Below are positions 26,704 to 34,782 of a stretch of DNA of 64,000 nt, piece by piece (the first letter of the stretch is position 1; each line of letters begins with the position of its first letter). The DNA is from Tunturibacter empetritectus. Lineage in GTDB: Bacteria; Acidobacteriota; Terriglobia; Terriglobales; Acidobacteriaceae. A program made the position numbers and the translations under genes. Location of the stretch: positions 992,001 to 1,056,000 of the forward strand of contig NZ_CP132932.1 of NCBI RefSeq assembly GCF_040358985.1. Direction: 5' to 3'. Below the pieces are notes generated by a model. The model was not told where the DNA came from. It saw nothing but the letters and a program-made list of their open reading frames with translations, and did not search any database.

Positions 26704-26985
26704 GGCAAATTTCTGTCAAGCCCCAGAACCACCTAAACCAAGCCCACTCAACAAGATGCACGTGGCGCATTAGTTACAGTCAAATCGCTATAATAAAGAA
26801 AGGAAAAAAGTCCCCGCCAATGCGGGGCTTTGTGCTCTTAACAACAGGAGGGTCAGCCAGCTAACTCCTTTGATTGCACGAATCTGCAGGTAACTCATTT
26901 AGAATGAATATTTTGGAGACACAAACACCACGTAAACCATTTATAAAAAAAGACTTACACGCGGGTAATAGGGGGGGTAGCACCC
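26704..26985 (-). repeat. 282-bp 3'-end intergenic element, copy 1
   Basis: Read on the minus strand it starts directly at the LytTR stop codon: GGGGTGCTACCCCCCC, CTATTACCCGCGTGTAAGTC, AAATGAGTTACCTGCAGATT, CAATCAAAGGAGTTAG, a hairpin with T-run, TAACTAATGCGCCACGTG and GGGGCTTGACAGAAATTT. All blocks recur in the same order at 32284-32555 on the plus strand. Confidence 0.85.
26796..26831 (-). terminator. Rho-independent terminator of the LytTR operon, inside the 3' element
   Basis: On the minus strand CCCCGC-ATTG-GCGGGG is followed by ACTTTTTTCCTTTC. It lies about 155 bp beyond the LytTR stop codon and is the only good terminator for that operon. Confidence 0.75.
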
Positions 26986-27789
26986 CTACAAATTGAACAG
27001 CTCCCGCAGGCGTTTGGTTTGGGCGCGGCTCACCGGAATCTCCGTCTTCTGAGAGTCGTCCATCCGCAGCTGATAGCTGGACTTGAACCACGGCACCACC
27101 TCCCGTATGTGCTGAATATTAACCACATACGACCGGTGCGCCCTCCAGAACGTCTCCGGATCGAGCTGATCCATCAGTTCCTCGAGCGTCCTGCAGTTTG
27201 AGTGTCCCTCCACCGCCTTGGTCACCACGCTGATCGTTCCCTCCTCGATCGAGGCAAAACAGATCTCGCGCTGATCCACCAGCAGCAACCGGCTCTGCGC
27301 CCTGACGATCACCTTGCCGGAGTTGCCCTTCGGTGCCTGCGTCTGCTCCTCGACCAGCCGCAGCAGCGCATCCAGTTTGGCCCCGGTCTCTAGCCCCAGC
27401 CCCCCCGGGCCTGCAGGTGCCACCTTCCGCGCCTGCGCCTTCTCTATCGTCTGCATCACCCGCTTTCGATCGAAGGGCTTCAGCAGATAATCGATGGCAT
27501 TCACCTCAAAGGCGCGCACCGCATATTGATTGAATGCAGTAGCAAATACCACATCAGGCATCGGAACCTTCCGGTCCAGCAGCTTCTTCAGCACGCCAAA
27601 GCCGTCAAGGCCAGGCATCTGAACATCCAGAAACACCAGATCCGGCTTATGCGTCCGAATCAGCTCCACCGCTTCAATCCCGTTGGTTCCCTGCGCCAGA
27701 ACCTCAACCCCGCCCGCGCGCTCCAGCAGATACTGCAGCTCCTGCCTGGCCAGAGGTTCGTCATCGATGATGAGTGCAGTCAGGGACAT
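26986..27789 (-). CDS. LytTR-family response regulator
   Basis: This 267-residue regulator has a receiver domain (ALIIDDEPLARQEL) with phospho-acceptor Asp55 (LVFLDVQMPG) and the KPFD loop. After a Pro/Gly linker the C-terminal ~100 residues form a LytTR DNA-binding domain (RAQSRLLLVDQREICFASIE...FWRAHRSYVVNIQHIREV). LytTR regulators normally act with a LytS-like kinase. None is encoded nearby; instead the gene is last in a minus-strand group with a zinc-ribbon membrane protein, a two-helix protein and an ECF sigma factor (8-bp gap upstream, then ATGA overlaps). Confidence 0.93.
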   Translation of the reverse strand: MSLTALIIDDEPLARQELQYLLERAGGVEVLAQGTNGIEAVELIRTHKPDLVFLDVQMPGLDGFGVLKKLLDRKVPMPDVVFATAFNQYAVRAFEVNAIDYLLKPFDRKRVMQTIEKAQARKVAPAGPGGLGLETGAKLDALLRLVEEQTQAPKGNSGKVIVRAQSRLLLVDQREICFASIEEGTISVVTKAVEGHSNCRTLEELMDQLDPETFWRAHRSYVVNIQHIREVVPWFKSSYQLRMDDSQKTEIPVSRAQTKRLRELFNL

Positions 27790-27797
27790 GCTCGCAA

Positions 27798-28346
27798 CTA
27801 GTCACTATATACGCGCAGTCGCGCCGGCGCATGGTCCTCGGCCAGATCGTGCCCGCACTGCGTGCAATACACATCCGTAATCTGCACCCCGCGGAAGCAG
27901 CGGCCGCACACAGGAGCCAGTTGAAACTGGCACTGCGGACAGAAGTGCACGCTCGAGGTAATCTCCGTACTGCAGTGCGGACAAGGCATCAGCATCGGCT
28001 GCCGCAGCAGGAAGTACACCACAGCTCCGATCCCGCCCGGCAGCACCACCACAATCAGCATCCACAATCCTGCCGGCATTCGCCGCCGCCGCACATCGCG
28101 GCTCACATACCCCACCAGCAGCACATAGCTCGCAAACGCCGTCCCCCACGAGTATCCCATCAGCAGCCGCATCGGCAGCAGCTCATGCTTATGGTGCGGC
28201 AACACGCCATGGAACAGATACTGCACCGCCCCAAACACCAGGATGGCCAGCACCACCGACCAGGTCGGTATCATGCTCAATTCATCATCACCCCCTGCCA
28301 GGGTGCCTTGCGATCTCTCCGACTCCTGACCCCAAAACCTCATCAT
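27798..28346 (-). CDS. Membrane protein with C-terminal double zinc ribbon
   Basis: This 182-residue protein has three to four hydrophobic helices in the first ~120 residues, then four Cys-x2-Cys knuckles (CPHC, CPQC, CGRC, CTQC) that form two zinc-ribbon modules on the cytoplasmic or periplasmic face. The start at 28346 overlaps the stop of the upstream gene (ATGA); an internal Met at 28274 is an alternative. Function unknown. Its position between an ECF sigma factor and a LytTR regulator suggests a signalling or membrane-stress role, but this is inference. Confidence 0.75.
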   Translation of the reverse strand: MMRFWGQESERSQGTLAGGDDELSMIPTWSVVLAILVFGAVQYLFHGVLPHHKHELLPMRLLMGYSWGTAFASYVLLVGYVSRDVRRRRMPAGLWMLIVVVLPGGIGAVVYFLLRQPMLMPCPHCSTEITSSVHFCPQCQFQLAPVCGRCFRGVQITDVYCTQCGHDLAEDHAPARLRVYSD

Positions 28347-28726
28347 CCAGCCACCTCGCGCTTACGGGCACGGTGAAACAATACCAAAGCGAGCAAAGCC
28401 ATCGACACAGGAAAGAACCACAAACAGAGAACTAAAAACTGATTACTCGCATCGGGAACACCGGTCGGTGTCACGTCGTACGCATCCAGCGCGCTCCACA
28501 CGGCAGTATAAATAATAACAAAAAGCGAGGAGCAGATTGCCAGCGGAATCCAGAGGCTTCGAATGCGATTGCGCCGCGCTGCAAGAGCCTTCGCGCGCTC
28601 CCGGACCACACGATGAGTTCGATTGACCACCGACGCACGAGCGCCCATCCGCAAATCCGTCACTTCGTCCCGGAGAACCGATCCAGAAGCGTCTTGCGAC
28701 AACGGTCTCTCGAAGGCGTCGCTCAT
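28343..28726 (-). CDS. Two-helix membrane protein next to the ECF sigma factor
   Basis: This 127-residue protein has a polar, Arg-rich N-terminal half (THRVVRERAKALAARRNRIR), then two transmembrane helices (LWIPLAICSSLFVIIYTAVW and FLVLCLWFFPVSMALLALVLF). It is coupled on both sides by ATGA overlaps. The position directly after a sigma gene is that of an anti-sigma factor, but I see no zinc-binding HxxxCxxC motif, so this assignment is only a possibility. Confidence 0.7.
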   Translation of the reverse strand: MSDAFERPLSQDASGSVLRDEVTDLRMGARASVVNRTHRVVRERAKALAARRNRIRSLWIPLAICSSLFVIIYTAVWSALDAYDVTPTGVPDASNQFLVLCLWFFPVSMALLALVLFHRARKREVAG

Positions 28727-29415
28727 ATCCCAACCTCTGCATGGGACCGAGAGGATCGAAGCTGCTCCATCTCCGGCTTCAAAGTTGCCAGGCCGCGATA
28801 AAGCCTGGACTTCACCGTCGATAAGGGAGCCCGGGTTACAGTAGCGATCTCTTCCAATGACAGTTCTTCATAAAATCGAAGCACCAGAACCTCTCTATAG
28901 CTGGGTTCCAGTTTGAGTAAAACCTCGCCGACCTCAGCGCAGTTTTCGCGGGATTGAAACTGCTCGAGCGGGGAAGGTCCTGACATCGCGACCTCAAAAG
29001 GACGATCGTCATCTTTCCCTTCACTCATCTCGTCGAGACTCGCCATCACGCGTTTTCTCGACAGGTCTATCACCAGATTTCTCGCAATAGTAAAGAGCCA
29101 GGTGTCGAAGCGTGCTTTACCGTTGTACTGCGCTCCCCGCAGTAGAACCCTCATCCAGGTCTCCTGAAAGAGATCCTCGGCAACTTCACGCTTCCCTGTA
29201 AGGAAGAGCAGATAACGAAGAAGACGGTGCTGATAGAGCTCAATAAGCGTATCCAGAAGTTCCGGACTCTGCCTCTTTAACCCCTGAGCAATCGCCGCAT
29301 TCTCGCTTGAGGTTTGAGCACCAAGCGTTGAGGCGAGCGAGATGGAACCATTTTGCACATTGCTAGAGACGTTCTTCGAGTCGAACAAGACTCGCTTTTT
29401 GCCCACACGGTTCAT
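28723..29415 (-). CDS. ECF-type RNA polymerase sigma factor
   Basis: This 230-residue sigma-70 family protein of the extracytoplasmic-function type has region 2 (LLRYLLFLTGKREVAEDLF, ETWMRVL, ARFDTWLFTIARNLVID) and region 4 (YREVLVLRFYEELSLEEIA, LSTVKSRLYRGLATLK). The N-terminal ~45 residues form a variable extension. It heads a four-gene minus-strand operon. The 112 bp before it are shared with the divergent rlmB gene and should hold both promoters. Confidence 0.92.
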   Translation of the reverse strand: MNRVGKKRVLFDSKNVSSNVQNGSISLASTLGAQTSSENAAIAQGLKRQSPELLDTLIELYQHRLLRYLLFLTGKREVAEDLFQETWMRVLLRGAQYNGKARFDTWLFTIARNLVIDLSRKRVMASLDEMSEGKDDDRPFEVAMSGPSPLEQFQSRENCAEVGEVLLKLEPSYREVLVLRFYEELSLEEIATVTRAPLSTVKSRLYRGLATLKPEMEQLRSSRSHAEVGI

Positions 29416-29527
29416 AAAAAGAGAGATTCCTTTGAGAGATCCTGGATTCTGTCCGTAGGGCCGCCCCTACTTTAGACATTCTAAGGCCTCGCTGCCTTTC
29501 TCCGGGTGGGGGCGGTAGACTTGAGGA

Positions 29528-30313
29528 ATGGAAGTTCTTTATGGGCTGCACCCTGTTGAGGAGGCTATCCGGGCCGGGGGGCGGCAGCTTGACCATGTCA
29601 GTGTGGCGCGGGAGCGCCGGGATGAGCGGCTGGAGAGGCTGATCGAGCTGTGCCGGACAGCTGGGGTTCGGGTGTCGCTGGAGTCTCGGGACCAGCTGAC
29701 CAGGCTGGCACGGACGGATGCACATCAGGGCGTGCTGGCGGTGGTGCGGGAGCGTAAGTTCCTGGGGATCGAGGACCTGCTGACTCCGAAGGCGGAGGGA
29801 CACCACAGATTCTTCCTGGCTCTCGATGGTGTCGAAGACCCGCACAACCTTGGGGCGCTGCTGCGGACTGCGAATGGAGCGGGCGTCGATGGCGTGATTC
29901 TGCCGGAGCGGCGTTCAGCTCCGGTGACCGCGACGGTCGCCAAGACCTCGGCGGGAGCATCGGAGCATGTGCGGATCGCGCGGGTGACGAACCTGGTTCG
30001 TGCGCTCGAGCAGATGAAGCAGAAGCACGTCTGGGTTCTTGGACTGGATGAGCGCGGAACGCCGGATTACACCGATTATGACTTCAAGGGCGACTGCGTT
30101 CTGGTGCTGGGGCGCGAGGGCGCTGGTCTGCACGACCTGGTGAAGAAGACCTGCGATCACCTGCTGCGGATTCCGATGGCGGGACAAGTGTCGTCGCTCA
30201 ATGTGTCGGTTGCGGGCGCGATTGTGATGTATGAGGCGATGCGGCAACGGCGTCAACCTGCAGCTCCGCCTGCACGAAAGCCTGTGAAAGAACGTAAGGG
30301 ATTGGGATCTTGA
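29528..30313 (+). CDS. rlmB: 23S rRNA (guanosine-2'-O-)-methyltransferase, RlmB/TrmH family
   Basis: This 261-residue SpoU/TrmH-class enzyme begins with the typical RlmB start (VLYGLHPVEEAI) and an N-terminal L30e-like substrate domain. The SPOUT catalytic domain carries motif 1 (DPHNLGALLRTANGAGVDGV), motif 2 (VLVLGREGAGL) and motif 3 (IPMAGQVSSLNVSVAGAI). It methylates a guanosine 2'-OH in 23S rRNA (G2251 in E. coli) using AdoMet. GAGGA directly precedes the ATG. The stop overlaps the next start (TTGA). Confidence 0.92.
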   Translation: MEVLYGLHPVEEAIRAGGRQLDHVSVARERRDERLERLIELCRTAGVRVSLESRDQLTRLARTDAHQGVLAVVRERKFLGIEDLLTPKAEGHHRFFLALDGVEDPHNLGALLRTANGAGVDGVILPERRSAPVTATVAKTSAGASEHVRIARVTNLVRALEQMKQKHVWVLGLDERGTPDYTDYDFKGDCVLVLGREGAGLHDLVKKTCDHLLRIPMAGQVSSLNVSVAGAIVMYEAMRQRRQPAAPPARKPVKERKGLGS

Positions 30314-32268
30314 AGAGTTTTTCTGTTGTTTCGGCTGGAGGCCGCTGGCTCATTCTGGCGGCTGTGTTTGGAGTGAGTTTCGCGCCGGCCCAGGAGGCTC
30401 CACCTGCTGATTCGCCTCCTCCGCCGCAAGGGAAGGTACTGTTCGATCGGAATCTGGATTCGCCGGAGGCCAAGGAGAAGGAGAAGCCGCCGGTAAATCA
30501 GGTGGCAGTCGAGGTCACCGATGCGGAGCGGACGTCGCTTACCTTCACCTCGTATGATCTCGATGTGCATCTGACTCCCGCGGAGTCGAAGCTTGCGGTT
30601 CATGCGAGGTTCGGCGTGAAGAACTCGGGGAAGGTTCCGCTCACGAGGCTGGTGTTTCAGATCTCTTCAGCTCTGAGTTGGGAGAGTTTTGCGATGCAGA
30701 CCGAGGGGCGTGTGGCTCCTCTCACTTTCACGCAGCATGCGATCGATACCGACGCGGACCATACCGGCAAGGCGACGGAGGCTGTCGTTACTCTGCCTCA
30801 TCGGCTCGAGCCTGGCGCGACGCTTGCGCTGACCGGCTTCTACTCCGGCGAGGTGGTGCAGTCGGCGGAGCGGCTGGAGCGAATTGGCGCGCCGCTCGAC
30901 CAGGCAGCCAATGCGGACTGGGATCTGATCGGTGCGGAGCGAACGGCGCTGCGCGGGTTCGGCAATGTTCTGTGGTATCCGACGGCTGCGGCACCGGTGT
31001 TTCTGGGCGATGGAGCGAAGCTGTTCCAGAGTGTCGGGCTGAACAAGCTGCGGCAGGCCGAGGCGACGGTGCGTATGCGGCTGACGGTGGAGTACGTCGG
31101 CGATGCGCCGGACGCTGCGTTCTTCTGTGGTCGGCGCGAGCAGCTGGTGAAGGTAAGTGAGAATCAGAATCTGCCGGTGGCTGAGTCGCCGGGAGTGGCT
31201 ACGGCTGAGTTCACCGAGCGGCCGCTGGGATTTCGCGCGCTGAGTCTGTTTATCACTGACCGGGCGGGTACTGTGACGGACAACAGCCTGATCTCGGCGG
31301 TGACCGATCACTACGACGCGCTGCCGAGCTATAGTGCGGCCTCGACGAAGGTGCAGCCGCTGCTGGCCGAGTGGCTGGGAGCAGGTCCGCTGCGCATGCT
31401 GAACATCCTCGACCATGCGGGGCAGCCGTTTGAGGACGATGCTCTGCTGGTGGTGCCGATGCGTGCCGCGACGGCTGAGGTGCTGGCTCCTTCGCTGGTG
31501 CATTCGCTGAGCCATGCCTGGTTCGGCTCGGCTCATGTGTGGCTGGATGAGGGTGTGGCGCAGTTCGCTTCGCTGCTTTGGGTTGAGCAGGCACAGGGGC
31601 GCAAGGTTGCGGTGAAGCAACTGCAACAGACGGCGAATACGCTGGCCCTGGTGGAACCTGGTCCTTCTTCCGGCTCGTCCGTTGGAATGCCGAGTGGAAC
31701 GTCGTCCAGTTCGTCGGCAGGCGCCTCCGACTCCGATGCCGGGCAAAGCCTGATTCTGGCCAGCGATGAGGTCTACTACCGGACCAAGGCTGCGGCTGTG
31801 CTTTGGATGCTGCGGTCGGTGGTGGGTGACGATGCGTTGAAGCGGGCGCTCGCGGCCTATCGGACCGACAAGATGGACAGCGATCCGAGGGAGTTTCAGC
31901 GGGTTCTGGAACGAAGCGCCAAACGGGATCTGGCGTGGTTTTTTGACGATTGGGTGTATCGCGACCGCGGGCTGCCGGACCTGAGCATCGCCAACGTGAC
32001 GCCTCGTGCTCTCGACAAGATTGGAGACAAGGGCAAGGGGTTCCTGGTGTCGGTAGAGGTGAAGAACGACGGGGACGCGGCGGCGGAGGTGCCGGTGACG
32101 GTGCGGTCGGGGACGTTGACCTCCACGCAGAGGCTGCGGATCGCGGGACGGTCGAGCGCGTCGACCCGGCTGGTGTTCGAGGGGACGCCGGATGAGGTGA
32201 TCGTCAATGACGGCAGCGTGCCGGAGGTGACGGCTTCGGTCCATACCAAGCAGATTGTGGCGCATTGA
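30310..32268 (+). CDS. Secreted M1-aminopeptidase-like protein with altered zinc site
   Basis: This 652-residue protein begins at a TTG overlapping the rlmB stop. A signal peptide (GRWLILAAVFGVSFAPAQ) is followed by an M1-type N-terminal beta domain (SLTFTSYDLDVHLTPAESKL...). The catalytic-like domain holds HSLSHAWFG at residues 398-406 and WLDEGVAQF ending the site. In M1 enzymes this is HExxH then Glu 19 residues later; here Glu is replaced by Ser and the Glu of DEG (residue 414) follows after only 12 residues. A Ser/Gly-rich insert and the C-terminal helical and beta parts (LAWFFDDWVYRDRGLPDLS) are as in M1-like proteins. It is therefore likely inactive as a peptidase or altered in mechanism. 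Confidence 0.8.
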   Translation: MKSFSVVSAGGRWLILAAVFGVSFAPAQEAPPADSPPPPQGKVLFDRNLDSPEAKEKEKPPVNQVAVEVTDAERTSLTFTSYDLDVHLTPAESKLAVHARFGVKNSGKVPLTRLVFQISSALSWESFAMQTEGRVAPLTFTQHAIDTDADHTGKATEAVVTLPHRLEPGATLALTGFYSGEVVQSAERLERIGAPLDQAANADWDLIGAERTALRGFGNVLWYPTAAAPVFLGDGAKLFQSVGLNKLRQAEATVRMRLTVEYVGDAPDAAFFCGRREQLVKVSENQNLPVAESPGVATAEFTERPLGFRALSLFITDRAGTVTDNSLISAVTDHYDALPSYSAASTKVQPLLAEWLGAGPLRMLNILDHAGQPFEDDALLVVPMRAATAEVLAPSLVHSLSHAWFGSAHVWLDEGVAQFASLLWVEQAQGRKVAVKQLQQTANTLALVEPGPSSGSSVGMPSGTSSSSSAGASDSDAGQSLILASDEVYYRTKAAAVLWMLRSVVGDDALKRALAAYRTDKMDSDPREFQRVLERSAKRDLAWFFDDWVYRDRGLPDLSIANVTPRALDKIGDKGKGFLVSVEVKNDGDAAAEVPVTVRSGTLTSTQRLRIAGRSSASTRLVFEGTPDEVIVNDGSVPEVTASVHTKQIVAH

Positions 32269-32283
32269 CTTCTCCTTTTCCGG

Positions 32284-32555
32284 GAGGGGTCCCCCCCCCC
32301 CCCTATTGCCAGCGTGTAAGTCTCCTATTTTCATATATTTACAGGTAATAACTCTCTGTAAATATGTCATTCCAAACGAGTTGCGCCCAGATTCTTGCAA
32401 TCAAACGAGTTACGGGATTAAATAGGAAAACCCAAGCGATTTGCCGGGTTTTTGTTTGTTGTTTTTATTATAGAGGTTTGACCATAACTAATACGCCACG
32501 TGTATCTTGTTGTGTGGATTTGGGTTAGGTGATTGAGGGGCTTGACAGGAATTTT
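32284..32555 (+). repeat. 272-bp 3'-end intergenic element, copy 2
   Basis: It starts with GGAGGGGT and a 13-C tract, then CTATTGCCAGCGTGTAAGTC, AAACGAGTTGCGCCCAGATT, CAATCAAACGAGTTACGGG, a hairpin with T-run, TAACTAATACGCCACGTG and GGGGCTTGACAGGAATTT. Order and spacing match copy 1 (26704-26985, opposite strand). Confidence 0.85.
32427..32460 (+). terminator. Terminator inside the 3' element, copy 2
   Basis: AAAACCC pairs with GGGTTTT, with an inner GC/GC pair, followed by TTTTTGTTTGTTGTTTTT. The stem differs from copy 1 but sits at the same place. Confidence 0.65.
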
Positions 32556-32610
32556 TAGCAGCGACAAGCGACGCGACAACTAAAAGGACACGCAGAGACA
32601 AAGACAAGGC

Positions 32611-32702
32611 AAAAAGGACACAGGCAACGGCAAATGCGAAATACGGGGATTCTTCGACTGCGTTGCTCACAAAGGCGTGAGCAACTTCGCTCAGAATGAC
32701 GA
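32611..32702 (-). repeat. REP-like GTCATTCTGAGCG element with perfect dyad
   Basis: Read on the minus strand: GTCATTCTGAGCGAAGTT, then a perfect 9-bp dyad GTTGCTCAC/GTGAGCAAC (32662-32685), CAGTCGAAGAATCCCCG, and TATTTCGCATTTGCC followed by GCCTGTGTCC. Related copies are at 26279-26335 and 26440-26505. Confidence 0.8.
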
Positions 32703-32754
32703 TGTGTGTTGTGTAGGTGGAGATGTAAGAGCAAGTGCGCGCAAAAAGGAAAAG

Positions 32755-34479
32755 CTAGCGATGGGGTCGGGGAGCTGGAAGGTGGGGTGAGGTGTCGGTC
32801 CAGGTTTGGGGTTGGCCCCAGGGCCGGGTGGCGGTGAGGTCGATGCGGTAGGGGCCGGTGGCGCGGTTGGTGGGCAGGATTTCGGCGAGGCCATCGCCTA
32901 GCTGCGGAAGCGCAGTTGCGAGAGCTATCAGACGTGCTGTGGAGGCCATGCCCGTGAGATGAAAGGTGCAGCCCGCGGCGTTGAGGTGGCCTTCAAGGGT
33001 TGCGGGATCCTTACCGCCGAGAGCGAGAGAGACAGGAACCAGTTGAAAGCCATCGGATATGGCAGGGGCGGGTTTGCGATATTTGCCCGGTGCGGCTTTA
33101 GTGGAGGCCTGCACGGTGGAGTGGAGGGCGACATCCCCGATGACCAGAGAGGTAGCGCCCGCTTGGGGGTTGATGAGGCTGGCGTTGGTGACGAGGAGAT
33201 CGCCCTTCCAGGGCAATGACCCGGGGGCGGGCTCGTAGGAGAGATTGCCGGTGAGGGCACCTGCGGCTGCGATATTGGCAGGAACGCGAGCGCTGGCTAC
33301 ACGCAGCCAATCGAGGAGGGTTGCGGCGGGGAGGCCAGGGGTTCCTATCTGCAGGTTGGCGGACTTCGGGTTGAGGAGATCGGGAACAGAGCCGGTGACC
33401 GCGAGGATGGGAGCGTCGTTGAAAGGGTTGGGGGAGCCGGCGGGAGGCCAACTGCAGCGGAGGTCGTCGAAGGCGTGAAAGTCGCCGCTGGCTTCGCCCA
33501 GGCACTGGAGATCGATGTTCATGGGTTGGGCGGGCACGAAGTCAGCGCGGCGGGCGTCGGTGAGGCGGAGGCGGGTTTGTATCTGACTGTTGCTGACGGT
33601 GCCCTGCGCGTTGGCGGTGAGGGTCATTTCGCCACGCAGGCCGGCGTCGCGCCCGAGGAGAAAGCGGCTGACTCCGCCGAGAGGAGCGTTATGCCAGGTG
33701 CCGCGCAGGTTGATCGGGACCTGGCCGAGGGAGGGGGCGCGGCTGAGGGTTCCTTCGAGCTCGAGGATGCCGGTGTCGGTGACATCGGTGTTGGTACGGA
33801 GGGGGTGAGCGGAGAGGCGGAGATGCCACTGCTGGGGGTCGGGGAGCCAGAGGGCGAAGTCGGCTTCGGTGAGGGAGATGGGGGATTTTTCGCGGTCGAG
33901 TTTGAGGTTGAGGCGGGCTCCGGTGGCTTCGATGTAGGGGAAGCGCGGGGCGGGGCCGGCTTGCCTCTGCGCGGTGGGCGCGGCGGAGATGTGGGCGGCG
34001 TGGAGGAGGATGCTCTCGAGGTTCCACTTGCCTGAGGAGCTGTGGACGAGGTTCACGCTGGGGTCGGTGAAGCTGATGGTGGAGAACTCGACGCGGCGGC
34101 TCCAGAGGGAGCTGAGCCGAAGGGTGGCGCGGACAGAGTTGGCGCGGATGACGGGCTCGGAGCCGAAGGCCGGGTCTTCTTCAACGACGAAGTTTTCGAG
34201 CGTGAAGCCGGGTAGGGGGAGGAGGTTGAGGGAGACCTTGTCGAGATGGACGGGGCGGCCGAGGCTGTCGCCGATGCTGGTGGCGATGCGGCGTTGATAA
34301 CGGTTGACGCTGATGTAGGGAGGGAGCAGAACGAGCAGCATGACGGCAAGAATTCCGAAGGCCAGGTAGAGCAGGCGACGAAGCATATGCGTGCTGAGGG
34401 ACGGAGCGGTGTCTGTCTCCGCGGCGTCGCTGGAAGGCTCGTAGGTGCGAAGCTCGTCGATGGGGTCGATTTTCTGCAT
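32755..34479 (-). CDS. AsmA-like membrane-anchored protein
   Basis: This 574-residue protein has a cytoplasmic N-terminus of about 32 residues, one transmembrane helix (LLYLAFGILAVMLLVLLPPYI) and the AsmA opening (YQRRIATSIGDSLGRPVHLDKVSLNLLPLPGFTLENFVVEEDP). A long beta-rich periplasmic part of the repeating-beta-groove type follows, ending in a Pro-rich tail. AsmA-like proteins act in phospholipid transport or outer-membrane homeostasis. It is downstream of the signal peptidase gene on the same strand. Its stop lies about 50 bp from the repeat-filled gap. Confidence 0.82.
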   Translation of the reverse strand: MQKIDPIDELRTYEPSSDAAETDTAPSLSTHMLRRLLYLAFGILAVMLLVLLPPYISVNRYQRRIATSIGDSLGRPVHLDKVSLNLLPLPGFTLENFVVEEDPAFGSEPVIRANSVRATLRLSSLWSRRVEFSTISFTDPSVNLVHSSSGKWNLESILLHAAHISAAPTAQRQAGPAPRFPYIEATGARLNLKLDREKSPISLTEADFALWLPDPQQWHLRLSAHPLRTNTDVTDTGILELEGTLSRAPSLGQVPINLRGTWHNAPLGGVSRFLLGRDAGLRGEMTLTANAQGTVSNSQIQTRLRLTDARRADFVPAQPMNIDLQCLGEASGDFHAFDDLRCSWPPAGSPNPFNDAPILAVTGSVPDLLNPKSANLQIGTPGLPAATLLDWLRVASARVPANIAAAGALTGNLSYEPAPGSLPWKGDLLVTNASLINPQAGATSLVIGDVALHSTVQASTKAAPGKYRKPAPAISDGFQLVPVSLALGGKDPATLEGHLNAAGCTFHLTGMASTARLIALATALPQLGDGLAEILPTNRATGPYRIDLTATRPWGQPQTWTDTSPHLPAPRPHR

Positions 34480-34515
34480 GTATCGTTCCGGCGTGTACCT
34501 GATGGTAGTAGATCT

Positions 34516-34767
34516 TCAGCTTGCTTTGACGCGAGAAGCTCTACGAAAGGCAATCGCAAAACCAAAAATCGCACAGTCAGCTGCTACCGGCAAACCATAA
34601 ACGAAGGCTGTCAATCCCGCCATCGAGTTGTGCTGTGGATAGCGCCAGACAGCCCAACGAATAAAAGCAAAATTGAAGACAAAGAACATAGCGAGAAAAG
34701 CGGTAACCGCGACAGTAAGCGAGATAATTAGCCTGACCGCCAGCGCATCTGTCTTGGTTACCGTCAA
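34516..34767 (-). CDS. Small membrane protein of unknown function
   Basis: This 83-residue protein has two hydrophobic segments (LIISLTVAVTAFLAMFFVFNFAFIRW, split by few polar residues, and LTAFVYGLPVAADCAIFGFAIAF). The start is TTG, with AGAGAG upstream. It lies 15 bp after the signal peptidase gene and 36 bp before the AsmA-like gene, all on the minus strand, so it is probably in the same transcript. Confidence 0.6.
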   Translation of the reverse strand: MTVTKTDALAVRLIISLTVAVTAFLAMFFVFNFAFIRWAVWRYPQHNSMAGLTAFVYGLPVAADCAIFGFAIAFRRASRVKAS

Positions 34768-34782
34768 GTGATTCGTCTCTCT

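Larger units (their letters stand above)
26193..26985. other. 793-bp gene-free region with hairpin, tandem and dispersed repeats
   Basis: No gene is seen. In order it contains a perfect hairpin after the BON gene, a REP-like element (26279-26335), a triple 27-bp repeat, a GTCATCCTGAGCG-type repeat, hairpin repeat copy 4, dispersed repeat copy B and the 282-bp 3'-end element of the LytTR gene on the minus strand. Confidence 0.7.
32269..32754. other. 486-bp gene-free region filled by repeat elements
   Basis: No gene is present. The first 15 bp after the stop are unique; then the 272-bp 3'-end element copy 2, a short unique segment and the inverted REP-like block (32611-32702) follow. Small open frames here lack ribosome sites. 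Confidence 0.7.

Noticed and set aside
30667..32400. 577-codon open frame on the minus strand
   Set aside because: It lies antisense to the M1-like gene, is rich in Arg, His and Gln, has no domain pattern, and is explained by strong GC3 bias of the coding strand.
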